Source: Clostridia bacterium (lineage in GTDB: Bacteria > Bacillota > Clostridia > Christensenellales > QALW01). From it: a stretch of 64,000 bases of DNA. Of this stretch, positions 1-8,880 are shown one piece after another (within the stretch, counting starts at the first letter, position 1; each line of letters opens with the position of its first letter). Under the pieces are notes generated by a model that saw only the letters and a list, made by a program, of their open reading frames with translations, ran no database searches and was not told the origin of the DNA. The stretch is taken from NCBI GenBank assembly GCA_017502165.1, contig JAFVVO010000019.1:62001-126000 (forward strand), written 5' to 3'. The translations under genes were made by a program, and so were the position numbers.

Positions 1-2254
1 CGTTAGAGCCGTTTTTGCGCCATTCAAAAGTTTTCTGACCTTTTCGTGCGCGAAGACCTAACTCATAATCAACTGCAAGAGCGCGTTTTGCGTAGCCCTT
101 TTCGCTGAAGACTACAATTTCGCCTTCATCGGAAATCTGTTTAGCAAACACTACAGAATCGTTTTCGTCAATGGAAATACCCTTAACACCTGCAGTAACT
201 CTGCCGGTAAGAGAAATTTCCGACATATCCATATTAAGACTCATACCGCTTGCGGTTATAAAGAGCATACTTGCGTCTTGCTGCTTAAGCTCGACGTTAA
301 CGAGAACGTCCTCATTTTTAAGGGAGATAGAGTTAAACTTATTCTTTTTAACGGCATATTCACTTAAATCAGACATCTTAATCATACCGTTTTTAGTGGT
401 AAATACAACGTTTGCTTCAGGAAGAACGTTCTTATAGCAAATTGCAAGAAGTATTTGTTCGCCCGTTTCAAAACCGGGACAAAGCCTTCCTAAAGCACAG
501 CCTTTATCACGCCACTTGTAATCGGGAATATCTTCTATCTTAATATTGTAGCAGAAGCCAAGTGACGAGAACAGAAGCAAAGACATATCTGTTTGTGCCT
601 GAGTTATATAGGTAAGTGCATCAGACGCTTCCGTAGGCGCATCTTTGTTAGAAAGGTTGTAATTTTTAATGTTTGCACGGCGAATATAACCTGCGCGGTC
701 AATGGAAATTGCCACGTCTTCAACTACCTTGAAGGTTTCCTTTGTAACCTCTTCTTCCTTGTGACCGTAAACAATCTGAGTCTTTCTGGGAGACTTATAT
801 TTGCGCTTAATGTCTAAAAGACTCTTCTTAATAACGGCATTAAGCTTTGCTTTGCTTGCTAAAATGCTTTCAAGCTCTGTGATTAGCTCGCGAACTTGAG
901 CAAGGTCCTTCTCTAAGGTTTCGATTTCAAGGCCCGTCAAGCGCTGAAGTCGCATCTCAAGAATTGCCGTTGCCTGACGTTCTGTCAATTCAAACGCTTC
1001 GCGAAGACGCTCTTTAGCGGTGCGTACGTTGGGAGAAGAACGGATAATCTTGATAACCTTATCGATATTCTTAATGGCTATCATTAAGCCGGAAAGGATT
1101 TCTTCCTTCTGTCTTGCGGCATCAAGGTCGTGGCGAACACGCTTACGCTCAACGTTCTTCTGATATTCGATATAATATTTTGTTATTTCAAGTAAGCCCA
1201 TTTGCTTCGGCTTGCCGTCAGCAATAGCAACCATATTTACGCCAAAGGTCTTTTGCATATTGCTGTATTTGTAAAGATAAGAAAGAATCTTATCAACGTC
1301 AGCATCCTTTTTAACCTCAATAACGGCTCTGAGACCTTCGCGGTCAGATTCGTCACGGATATCGCTGATTTGCGTCAAGGGACCCTTTTTCTCGTTAACC
1401 ATTTTCATAATTTCAACGAGCATAGCCGCCTTGTTAACCTGGTAGGGCACCTGATTGATTACAATAAGCTTTTTGCCGTTTTGCGCATTTTCAATAGAAA
1501 CGTTTGCGCGCATAATAAGCTTTCCGCCGCCCGTTGCGTAAGCGTCACGAATAGCCTCACCGTTGGTAATTAAGCCGCCGGTGGGGAAGTCGGGACCCTT
1601 AATATATTTCATCATTTCGTCAAGTGAAATACGGGGGTTATCAATCTGTGCAATAATACCATCAATAACTTCACCAAGGTTATGGGTAGGAATATTTGTG
1701 GCAAGACCTACCGCAATACCCGTTGCACCGTTAACCAAAAGGTTAGGAAATCTGCCCGGAAGAATATCGGGCTCTTTCCTTGTATCGTCAAAGTTAAGTG
1801 ACCAGCTTACCGTGTCCTTTTCAATGTCACGAAGAAGCTCAAGGGCAAGGGGAGCCATTCTGGCCTCTGTGTAACGGAAAGCGGCGGCAGAGTCACCGTC
1901 AATGGAGCCAAAGTTGCCGTGACCGTCAACCAAGGGTGCGCGCATAACGAAATCCTGCGCCATACGAACCATGGTTTCGTAAATTGAAGAGTCACCGTGG
2001 GGGTGGTATTTTGCCATGGTTTCGCCTACGATATTTGCCGATTTCTTAAAGGGCTTATCGGGGGTAAGACCCTGCTCGTACATAACGTAAAGCACACGGC
2101 GCTGAACGGGCTTTAAGCCGTCTTCAACACGGGGCAGAGCACGCTCTAAAATTACGTGTTCGGAATAGGGAATCATGGAATTGTGCATAACGCTTTCCAT
2201 GGTTTGAGTAAGAATTATACTGTTATCAACTATAACGTCGTTTTTCTTTGCCAT
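1..2254 (-). CDS. parC: DNA topoisomerase IV subunit A (partial, C-terminus off the window)
   Basis: Breakage-reunion subunit of a type IIA topoisomerase, which decatenates or relaxes DNA together with the upstream B subunit. I read about 751 codons from the ATG at 2254; the 3' end lies beyond position 1. Visible are the QRR box near residue 51, the quinolone-determining segment HPHGDSS with Ser89 and Glu93, and the active-site tyrosine Y128 in FRYTEARM. Glu rather than Asp at position 93 resembles ParC more than GyrA, but a GyrA-like second paralogue is not excluded. The start ATG shares one base with the parE stop (TAATG), so the two subunits are translationally coupled. Confidence 0.9.
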   Translation of the reverse strand, partial: MAKKNDVIVDNSIILTQTMESVMHNSMIPYSEHVILERALPRVEDGLKPVQRRVLYVMYEQGLTPDKPFKKSANIVGETMAKYHPHGDSSIYETMVRMAQDFVMRAPLVDGHGNFGSIDGDSAAAFRYTEARMAPLALELLRDIEKDTVSWSLNFDDTRKEPDILPGRFPNLLVNGATGIAVGLATNIPTHNLGEVIDGIIAQIDNPRISLDEMMKYIKGPDFPTGGLITNGEAIRDAYATGGGKLIMRANVSIENAQNGKKLIVINQVPYQVNKAAMLVEIMKMVNEKKGPLTQISDIRDESDREGLRAVIEVKKDADVDKILSYLYKYSNMQKTFGVNMVAIADGKPKQMGLLEITKYYIEYQKNVERKRVRHDLDAARQKEEILSGLMIAIKNIDKVIKIIRSSPNVRTAKERLREAFELTERQATAILEMRLQRLTGLEIETLEKDLAQVRELITELESILASKAKLNAVIKKSLLDIKRKYKSPRKTQIVYGHKEEEVTKETFKVVEDVAISIDRAGYIRRANIKNYNLSNKDAPTEASDALTYITQAQTDMSLLLFSSLGFCYNIKIEDIPDYKWRDKGCALGRLCPGFETGEQILLAICYKNVLPEANVVFTTKNGMIKMSDLSEYAVKKNKFNSISLKNEDVLVNVELKQQDASMLFITASGMSLNMDMSEISLTGRVTAGVKGISIDENDSVVFAKQISDEGEIVVFSEKGYAKRALAVDYELGLRARKGQKTFEWRKNGSN

Positions 2255-4215
2255 TATTTCAATGCCCCCGTATCCTTTGCAAATTCGTCAACCTTGTTAA
2301 AGTTGGCGTTTTCGATAATGTACTGTCTGCGAACATCAACCTTGTCGCCCATCAAAACGGTAACTAAACGCTCTGCCTCGGTAGCGTCCTGAATGGTAAC
2401 CTGCACCAAGGTGCGCTTTTCGGGATTCAAGGTAGTTTCCCAAAGCTGCTCGGGGTCCATTTCACCAAGACCCTTATAACGCTGAATAACGTAGCCTCTG
2501 CCCATTTTTTCTGCGGCGGCAATACGTTCTTCGTCAGAATAGCAATAAACTAATTCCTTTGTGGAATTTTTCTCTAATCTATAAAGAGGGGGAGTGCCAA
2601 TATAAACGTGACCTTCGGTTATTAACGGTTTCATATAACGGTAGAAGAAGGTCAGAAGCAGTGAACGGATATGTCCGCCGTCCTGGTCGGCATCGGCAAG
2701 AATGATAATCTTGTGGTATTTGAGAAGCGAAATATCAAAATCGTCGTCAATACCTGTGCCCAGTGCGGTAATAAGAGAACAATATTCTTCGTTGCCGAGA
2801 ATTTGCTCAATACGGCGCTTTTCACTGTTTGCAGGCTTTCCGCGAAGAGGAAGAATTGCCTGGAAACGACGGTCTCTGCCTTGCTTTGCGCTACCGCCTG
2901 CAGAGTCACCCTCAACGATAATAAGCTCGTTTTGCTCAGGACGGCGTCCTGTGCAGGAGGCAAGCTTGCCGACAAGTGCGGTTACGTCAAGACTGTTTTT
3001 CTTTCTTGCAATATCCTTTGCCTTTTTAGCGGCTTCGCGGACCTTTGCGGCGGCAACTGCCTTGGCTAAAATAAGTGAGCCGATAGCCTGATTTTTAGGA
3101 TCGTCCAAGAACTTTTCAAGCTGCTCGGAAATAATTGCTTCAACTGCAGGGCGTGCTTCAACGGAGCCAAGCTTTGACTTGGTCTGACCTTCAAACTGAA
3201 TATTCTGCATTTTAATAGCGATAATAGCCGTCATACCTTCACGGAAATCCTCACCCGTAAAGTTAGGGTCTTTTTCCTTTAATACTTCGGTGCGACGGGC
3301 ATAGTCGTTAAGTACCTTTGTAACGGCACTTCTGAAGCCCGTCTCGTGAGTACCGCCCTCCTTTGTGGGAATGTTGTTTACAAAGGATACGATATTTTCG
3401 TTGTAGGAATCGGTGTACTGAATAGCGGCTTCCGCGCGGATTCCGTTATATTCACCCTTAAAGAAGATAGGCTCGTCAAAAACGGGGGTTTTGCCTTCGT
3501 TGGAGTACTTAACAAAGTCACGAAGTCCTCCCTGATAGCAGTAATGCTTTTCGTTTTCCTTGCCTTCGCGAGTGTCAATCAGATTGATTTTAATACCTGC
3601 ATTTAAGAAGGCAAGCTCCTTTAATCTGCGTGCGATAGTTTCAAAATTAAAGGTTACCGTGCCGAAAACCAGCTTGTCGGGCTTAAAGGAAACCAATGAG
3701 CCGTGCTTGGCGCAGGTACCAACCTTAGCAAGATGGGATTTTGTAGCGCCTGAGATAATGCTTTTTTTATCTTCTGTGTACTGACGCTCAAATTCTGCAC
3801 GGTAGGTTTTATAATCCTTATAAACCTCAACGGTGGTCCACTCAGAAAGAGCGTTAACTACCGATGCGCCTACACCGTGAAGTCCTCCGCTGTATTCGTA
3901 TTGGGCATTATCGAATTTTCCGCCTGCGTGAAGCTGTGTAAAAATAACTTCAACACCTGAAATTCCTTTCTGAGGGTGAATGTCAACGGGCATACCGCGT
4001 CCGTTATCCTCAACCGACGCAACGTTGTCAGAAGAAAGAGTAACGGTAATTTCATCGGCAAAGCCGTTAGCAGCTTCGTCAATTGCGTTGTCAACGATTT
4101 CCCAAAGAAGATGGTGCATACCGTCAGGTCCGGTAGTGCCGATATACATACCGGGACGCATACGAACTGCGTCCAAGCCCTCAAGAATTTTTATATCTTT
4201 TGCATTATAAGCCAT
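2254..4215 (-). CDS. parE: DNA topoisomerase IV subunit B (GyrB/ParE family)
   Basis: ATPase subunit of the type IIA topoisomerase. The 653-residue protein opens with the GHKL ATPase fold (EIVDNAIDEA near residue 39, GGLHGVGASVVNAL further on), then the transducer domain, then the TOPRIM domain with EGDSAGG near residue 432 and DADQDGG near 505. The length is normal for ParE or for GyrB without the proteobacterial insert. A strong ribosome site, GGAGG, precedes the ATG. It sits 15 bases after plsY and overlaps parC by one base. The paralogue assignment rests on pairing with the ParC-like neighbour; GyrB remains the alternative. Confidence 0.9.
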   Translation of the reverse strand: MAYNAKDIKILEGLDAVRMRPGMYIGTTGPDGMHHLLWEIVDNAIDEAANGFADEITVTLSSDNVASVEDNGRGMPVDIHPQKGISGVEVIFTQLHAGGKFDNAQYEYSGGLHGVGASVVNALSEWTTVEVYKDYKTYRAEFERQYTEDKKSIISGATKSHLAKVGTCAKHGSLVSFKPDKLVFGTVTFNFETIARRLKELAFLNAGIKINLIDTREGKENEKHYCYQGGLRDFVKYSNEGKTPVFDEPIFFKGEYNGIRAEAAIQYTDSYNENIVSFVNNIPTKEGGTHETGFRSAVTKVLNDYARRTEVLKEKDPNFTGEDFREGMTAIIAIKMQNIQFEGQTKSKLGSVEARPAVEAIISEQLEKFLDDPKNQAIGSLILAKAVAAAKVREAAKKAKDIARKKNSLDVTALVGKLASCTGRRPEQNELIIVEGDSAGGSAKQGRDRRFQAILPLRGKPANSEKRRIEQILGNEEYCSLITALGTGIDDDFDISLLKYHKIIILADADQDGGHIRSLLLTFFYRYMKPLITEGHVYIGTPPLYRLEKNSTKELVYCYSDEERIAAAEKMGRGYVIQRYKGLGEMDPEQLWETTLNPEKRTLVQVTIQDATEAERLVTVLMGDKVDVRRQYIIENANFNKVDEFAKDTGALK

Positions 4216-4230
4216 CAGATAACCTCCGAA

Positions 4231-4869
4231 TTATTTGAATATATCAACTTTCTTTTCTTCGCCTTTAATTAAACGCACAAGGTTTTGTCTGTGCATAAAT
4301 ACCATAAGAACGAATAAGAACCACAAAACACATATTTCGATTATATCGCCCTGAGCGTCAAAAATGGTGTACGCCGTTGCCGATAAAAACATAATCGACA
4401 TTGAAACAACCGAGTAAAGACGGATATAAATATTTGAAATTGCCGCAATGGCAATAAAAATAACGCCTAAAATAGGATTCATAACCGCTAAAAGACCAAG
4501 AGAGCTTGAAACCCCCTTGCCGCCCTTAAAGCCCATCGTAACGGGGAAATTGTGGCCAAGAATGGAAGCGACGCCGCCAACGAAGATTTCAGGGGAAGTA
4601 AAACCGTAGAAAATGTTGAAATCTTCAAAGGTCTTACCTAAAATAACGTAGCCTAAAATTGCCGCTATAACGGTTTTAAGTGCGTCACCCAAGAAAACGG
4701 GTACTGCGTACTTTAAGCCGAAATTGCGCAAAATGTTAGTTGCTCCCGCATTACCGCTGCCAAGAGTGCGGATGTCCTTATTGGCAAGCTTTTTTGCCAT
4801 TAAGTTTGAGCAGGAAATGTTTCCTAAAAAGTAACCGATTAAAATAGCAAGAATATACCGAAAAACCAT
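4231..4869 (-). CDS. plsY: Glycerol-3-phosphate acyltransferase PlsY
   Basis: Membrane enzyme that transfers the acyl group of acyl-phosphate to glycerol 3-phosphate, giving lysophosphatidic acid for phospholipid synthesis. The 212-residue protein is mostly hydrophobic helices. It carries the family motifs GSGNAGATN near residue 37, and GHNFPV followed by FKGGKGVSSSLG in the middle. The length is typical. The start ATG overlaps the last base of der, so the two are translated together; der-plsY is a common pair in Firmicutes. Confidence 0.95.
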   Translation of the reverse strand: MVFRYILAILIGYFLGNISCSNLMAKKLANKDIRTLGSGNAGATNILRNFGLKYAVPVFLGDALKTVIAAILGYVILGKTFEDFNIFYGFTSPEIFVGGVASILGHNFPVTMGFKGGKGVSSSLGLLAVMNPILGVIFIAIAAISNIYIRLYSVVSMSIMFLSATAYTIFDAQGDIIEICVLWFLFVLMVFMHRQNLVRLIKGEEKKVDIFK

Positions 4870-6191
4870 TAATCTTCTTTCTCCTTTTCTCTCAATATCA
4901 GGTTAATGGGTGTGCCTCTGAAGCCAAAAGCTTCGCGGAAGCTGTTTTCAAGATATCTTTTGTATGAAAAGTGCATTAAGTTTGCGTCATTTACAAATAA
5001 AATAAACGTTGGGGGCTTAATTGCAACCTGGGCCGCATATTTGATTTTAAGCCGTCTGCCGTTTTTGGTGGGCGGCTCGTTTAACATTAAAGCGTCGGAA
5101 AGGGTATCGTTAAGTACGCCCGTTGAAATGCGCTTTGAAGCAGATTCGTTGATCTCATCTACCATAGACAAAATCTTGTGGGTGCGCTGTCCCGTCTGGG
5201 CAGAAATGAAAATGTAGTCAACGTAATCCATAAACGCTAAATCTGCGCGCATTTTCTTTTTGAATTTTTCGCTTGTATTTGTATCCTTTTCAATCAAATC
5301 CCATTTGTTAACCACTATAAGCGCCGCCTTGCCCTGCTCCTTTACGAAGCCTGCAATCTTAACGTCCTGCTCGGTCATACCTGCGCTTGCGTCAAGCACG
5401 ATTAAAGCTACGTCGCAACGGCGGATAGCGTCAAGTGAACGGATAACGCTGTAGCGTTCTATGGTACCGTCGTCAACGGACTTCTTTCTGCGGATACCTG
5501 CGGTATCAATCAAAACGTACTTTTTGCCGTCCTTTTCAAAGGGAGTGTCGATAGCATCTCGGGTAGTGCCGGGAATATTACTTACTATTGAACGGTTCTG
5601 ACCTAAAAGCTTGTTAACAAGCGAGGATTTTCCTGCGTTAGGCTTGCCCACTACGGCAATTTTGATTGTGTCGTCGTTTGCCTCTTCCTCCAGGTTGTGG
5701 GGGAAGTTTTCAACGATTCTGTCAAGCAAATCACCAATTCCCAGCATATTAAGTGCGGAAATGGCGCAAGGCTCGCCTAAACCGAGGGAATAGAAATCGT
5801 AAACGTTGTCGTCCTGAGTAGGACCGTCAACCTTGTTAACAACTAAAATGATGTTATCGTGCTTCTTGCGAAGAAAATCGGCAACGTCGCTGTCGGCTGA
5901 AAGCATACCCTGACGGGCATCGGTAAAAAACAGAATAACGTCAGCCGTTTCAACGGCAATTTCTGCCTGCTTCAGCATTTCGGAATAGAAAACGTCGTCG
6001 CTTTTCAGCTCAATACCGCCCGTATCAACTAAAGTGAAGGTGTAGTCCAGCCAAGTAACGTCGGTGTAGATTCTGTCTCTCGTTACGCCGGGAGTATCTT
6101 CTACTATGGACAGGCGCTTGCCTGACATTTTATTAAAGAACGTGGATTTTCCCACGTTAGGTCTGCCAACTATGGCAACAAGTGGCTTCAT
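4869..6191 (-). CDS. der: Ribosome biogenesis GTPase Der (EngA)
   Basis: Tandem GTPase needed for maturation of the 50S ribosomal subunit. The 440-residue protein has two complete G domains. The first has GRPNVGKST at residues 8-16, DTPGVT and NKVDG. The second has GKPNAGKSS near residue 183, DTAGIRRK and NKWD. A KH-like domain closes the protein. Both GTP-binding sites look intact. It lies between the DUF512 gene (41 bases upstream) and plsY (1-base overlap). Confidence 0.97.
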   Translation of the reverse strand: MKPLVAIVGRPNVGKSTFFNKMSGKRLSIVEDTPGVTRDRIYTDVTWLDYTFTLVDTGGIELKSDDVFYSEMLKQAEIAVETADVILFFTDARQGMLSADSDVADFLRKKHDNIILVVNKVDGPTQDDNVYDFYSLGLGEPCAISALNMLGIGDLLDRIVENFPHNLEEEANDDTIKIAVVGKPNAGKSSLVNKLLGQNRSIVSNIPGTTRDAIDTPFEKDGKKYVLIDTAGIRRKKSVDDGTIERYSVIRSLDAIRRCDVALIVLDASAGMTEQDVKIAGFVKEQGKAALIVVNKWDLIEKDTNTSEKFKKKMRADLAFMDYVDYIFISAQTGQRTHKILSMVDEINESASKRISTGVLNDTLSDALMLNEPPTKNGRRLKIKYAAQVAIKPPTFILFVNDANLMHFSYKRYLENSFREAFGFRGTPINLILREKEKED

Positions 6192-6232
6192 TTTGTTTCT
6201 CCTTAATTGTTCGCCTAAAAAATTATCTGAAA

Positions 6233-7537
6233 TTACTGAACGCCTAAAATAGCCTTTACAAAGGCAGCGCCGTTGTTTTCAACGGGAGTAATTTTCTTGT
6301 TTATCCAGTTTTCAACGTCCTTAACGGTTAAATCGTCAAGGAATTTGTTGTCCTGCCGAAGCATAACGTCGCAGATAAAGGTTTCCGAGCCCGTATCCTT
6401 GCCGTCAAGCTGAACGGCAATATCTCTGCCGGTAAGCAAGCCCGTAACGGTAACGGATTCTCCAAAGAAAAAGTTAGTTATGGGGAAAATGTTAACCGTA
6501 AGATTGGGGAAATGCTCGTTCAATATGTCACAAATCTCTCTCATAAAGCCTGCGGCGGAAACGCCCGTTGCAATGGAAACCTTTCTGTCGGGTATCCAGG
6601 GAGGCATTTCGGGAATAAAATCCAAAACCTCCTGCCTGAACTTCGCTAAAAGTCCCACGCCGTTTTCAATCTGCACGAAATCCTCGTATTCACTTGCCTG
6701 GGGCACGGGAATACCTGCTAAAACGTAAAATTCATCTGATGGGAAAATGAAACGGGTACCCTTAAATTCAAGGCAGCTTTCCTGCCATTTTGTTATTTCT
6801 TCTACAATGTGCTTAGCGTCGGCACTTGTAAAGCGCTTAAGCTTTGATAATTTCTTTCTGTGATACGTCAGCCCCACGGGAACTATCGCCAAGGATTCGC
6901 AATAGGGGTGAAGAGTATATAAATCCTCAAAGGTCTGGCGAAGGTGGAAGCCGTCGTTAATTTCGGGACAAAGCACCACTTGTGTGTGGAAATGAATGCC
7001 CGCATCGGCAAAACGGCGCAAAATTGCCATAATATCCTGAGCCTTAGGGTTACCAAGCATAAATCTTCTCAGCTCTAAGTCCGTTGCGTGCACGGAAATA
7101 TAAAGGGGAGAAATATGCTGGTCGATAATACGCTGAATTTCCGCTTCGGAAACGTTGGTTAAGGTTACGAAGTTTCCGAACAAAACGCTCATACGCCAAT
7201 CGTCGTCCTTAACGTAGAGGGTAGAACGCATATTGGGAGGAAGCTGGTCAACAAAGCAGAAAATACACTTGTTACAGCAATTACGCATAGTTAATAGATC
7301 GTTTTCAAAGCTTAAGCCCAAATGCTCGTGGTCGTATTTCTCAATATCGTAAATCACCGCTTCCTGAGTTTCACCGTCAATAACGGTTATAGACAACTCA
7401 TTCATAGAGTCATAATACTGATAATCCAACAAATCGCGAACGGGTTGTTCGTTCATGGCAACTAAAAAGTCACCCGCCTTTATGCCAAGCTCCTGGCAAA
7501 CAGAATTTTCATCAACGCCGATAATTTTATGACGCAT
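6233..7537 (-). CDS. DUF512 protein: PDZ-like domain plus radical SAM domain
   Basis: Member of the DUF512 family, which in Clostridia usually sits next to der; its reaction is not established. The 434-residue protein starts with a PDZ-like segment (residues 1-70). Then comes a radical SAM cluster motif of the CX3CX2C form within NCCNKCIFCFVDQLP near residue 88, a TIM-barrel-like region with LYISVHATD, and the DUF512 C-terminal part. The intact cysteine motif implies a 4Fe-4S cluster and S-adenosylmethionine chemistry. The order DUF512-der-plsY is conserved, which hints at a role linked to ribosomes or RNA; that last step is inference. Confidence 0.88.
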   Translation of the reverse strand: MRHKIIGVDENSVCQELGIKAGDFLVAMNEQPVRDLLDYQYYDSMNELSITVIDGETQEAVIYDIEKYDHEHLGLSFENDLLTMRNCCNKCIFCFVDQLPPNMRSTLYVKDDDWRMSVLFGNFVTLTNVSEAEIQRIIDQHISPLYISVHATDLELRRFMLGNPKAQDIMAILRRFADAGIHFHTQVVLCPEINDGFHLRQTFEDLYTLHPYCESLAIVPVGLTYHRKKLSKLKRFTSADAKHIVEEITKWQESCLEFKGTRFIFPSDEFYVLAGIPVPQASEYEDFVQIENGVGLLAKFRQEVLDFIPEMPPWIPDRKVSIATGVSAAGFMREICDILNEHFPNLTVNIFPITNFFFGESVTVTGLLTGRDIAVQLDGKDTGSETFICDVMLRQDNKFLDDLTVKDVENWINKKITPVENNGAAFVKAILGVQ

Positions 7538-7572
7538 AAAAATCTCCTTAAATCAAAAATAATCAAAGTGGC

Positions 7573-8394
7573 TTAATCTCTTAAAATAGGAAGCACCGTT
7601 TCAAAATCAACTCCGTACCAAACGGAATCGGGGTTGTTTACGGAAGCCATCATAGCTTCAAACGTGAAGTTTACTGCCGTTTCCAGCGCTTTTTCAAGAG
7701 GCTTTTCATTAACAATGCAGGAAAATAAAACCGACGCAAAAACGTCACCCGTGCCGTGAAAAACTCTGTCTATCTTCTGCTTAAGACAGCAATAAAACTC
7801 GTTTGTGCGTGCATTAAAGGCAACGGCACCGCTTTTACCGCTCAGCTCTACTCCCGTAAGTACGCAAACGGGGCAGTATGCGTCAGTTAATTTCATAAGC
7901 ACGGTTTTAACGTCTTCAAGGGAAGAATATTCAAGGCTTCCGTCTTTGCCTAACAAAAAGCTTGCTTCCGTTACGTTGGGAACGATTATATCTGCCTTTA
8001 AGCAAAGCTCCTTGATTTTTTCGGGCAGGTCAGCGCCAATGCCGGAATAAAGCCTGCCGTTATCACCCATAACGGGATCAACAAGTACGGGAGAGTTGCT
8101 TCTGCGGAAGCGGTCAATGAAATTTGATGCCACGTTAACCTGGTCAACCGAGCCTAAATAACCGGTATATATTCCGTCAAAGGTAAAATCGTGCTTAATA
8201 AACTGCTCAATGATTTTAACTGAGTTATCCGTTAAATCAAAGGATTCAAAGGAATCAAAGGCAGTGTGGTTAGAAAGCAGGGTAGTGGGAATGGGGCAAG
8301 CTTCAATTCCGCAGGCGGAAATAATGGGCAGGGCAACCGTAAGGGCACATTTGCCAACGCAGGAAATATCCTGCAAAGTTACTATACGCTTCAT
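7573..8394 (-). CDS. Pyridoxal/pyridoxamine kinase (PdxY/PdxK type)
   Basis: ATP-dependent kinase of the ribokinase superfamily for B6 vitamer salvage (pyridoxal, pyridoxine or pyridoxamine to the 5'-phosphate). I place the start at 8394, where MKRIVTLQDISCVGKC matches the usual family N-terminus; 43 further in-frame codons upstream overlap the Dabb gene and look like read-through. Supporting motifs are VLVDPVMGDNG in the middle and the anion-hole/catalytic GTGDVFAS near the C-terminus. At 273 residues the length is normal. It follows the Dabb gene with a one-base gap. Confidence 0.9.
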   Translation of the reverse strand: MKRIVTLQDISCVGKCALTVALPIISACGIEACPIPTTLLSNHTAFDSFESFDLTDNSVKIIEQFIKHDFTFDGIYTGYLGSVDQVNVASNFIDRFRRSNSPVLVDPVMGDNGRLYSGIGADLPEKIKELCLKADIIVPNVTEASFLLGKDGSLEYSSLEDVKTVLMKLTDAYCPVCVLTGVELSGKSGAVAFNARTNEFYCCLKQKIDRVFHGTGDVFASVLFSCIVNEKPLEKALETAVNFTFEAMMASVNNPDSVWYGVDFETVLPILRD

Positions 8395-8395
8395 T

Positions 8396-8698
8396 TTACT
8401 CCTCAAAATCAAAAAGGAAACGCTCGCAAGCAAAGGGGCGAATAAACTTGTCGGCAACTTCCACGTGGTCGGGATGTACTTGATAGGCTTTAAGGGCATC
8501 AACCGACGTAAAGGTGCTGTCAAGCATCATTTCCGCATTTGAAGGCGCCATTGGTGAAATATTAAGCTTGATCTCGGTTAATCCGTCAATTTTGCCTAAA
8601 AGACCTTCAAGCGCAGCCTTGGCGTTTAGCTTGATTTGGTGCTTTTCTTCAGGAGAAAATTCGTCCTTTAGCTTCCACAGAATAACGTGCTTAACCAT
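8396..8698 (-). CDS. Dabb family (stress-responsive alpha/beta barrel) protein
   Basis: Small 100-residue protein of the Dabb family, ferredoxin-like barrels that usually dimerise. It opens with MVKHVILWKLKDEFSPEE, has the typical FTSVDALKAYQVHPDHVEV segment in the middle and ends FLFDFEE. The function is unknown: family members include polyketide cyclase-like enzymes and proteins with no known reaction. It is first in a minus-strand run leading into the pyridoxal kinase, and a promoter lies directly upstream. Confidence 0.85.
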   Translation of the reverse strand: MVKHVILWKLKDEFSPEEKHQIKLNAKAALEGLLGKIDGLTEIKLNISPMAPSNAEMMLDSTFTSVDALKAYQVHPDHVEVADKFIRPFACERFLFDFEE

Positions 8699-8740
8699 AA
8701 TACTACCTCGCTATAATATATAATAAGACATATTGAATAT

Positions 8741-8768
8741 ATTATAACAGAAAATTCCTAATTGTTAA
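8741..8768 (-). promoter_or_regulatory. Promoter for the Dabb-pyridoxal kinase unit
   Basis: On the minus strand TTAACA (8763-8768) and TATAAT (8741-8746) are 16 bases apart, about 45 bases before the Dabb ATG. Good -10 box, moderate -35 box. Confidence 0.55.
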
Positions 8769-8791
8769 AGCACTTTTTTTCAAAAAGCGAA

Positions 8792-8820
8792 TTTACATTA
8801 AATAAAATCTGTGATAAAAT
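8792..8820 (+). promoter_or_regulatory. Promoter for the first ABC exporter pair
   Basis: TTTACA (8792-8797), a 17-base spacer and TAAAAT (8815-8820), 60 bases before the ATG of the exporter gene. It diverges from the Dabb promoter. Confidence 0.55.
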
Positions 8821-8880
8821 AATAAAAAGCCTTGCGACAGAACGAAATCGAGAGACAAACGGTGTTTCAGAGGAATTGAA

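Noticed and set aside
1563-1874. Plus-strand frames opposite parC and parE
   Set aside because: They are reverse-strand shadows of topoisomerase genes without ribosome sites or family motifs.
8395-8523. 43-codon N-terminal extension of the pyridoxal kinase
   Set aside because: Antisense-like, overlaps the Dabb gene and does not resemble kinase N-termini; the ATG at 8394 fits the family.
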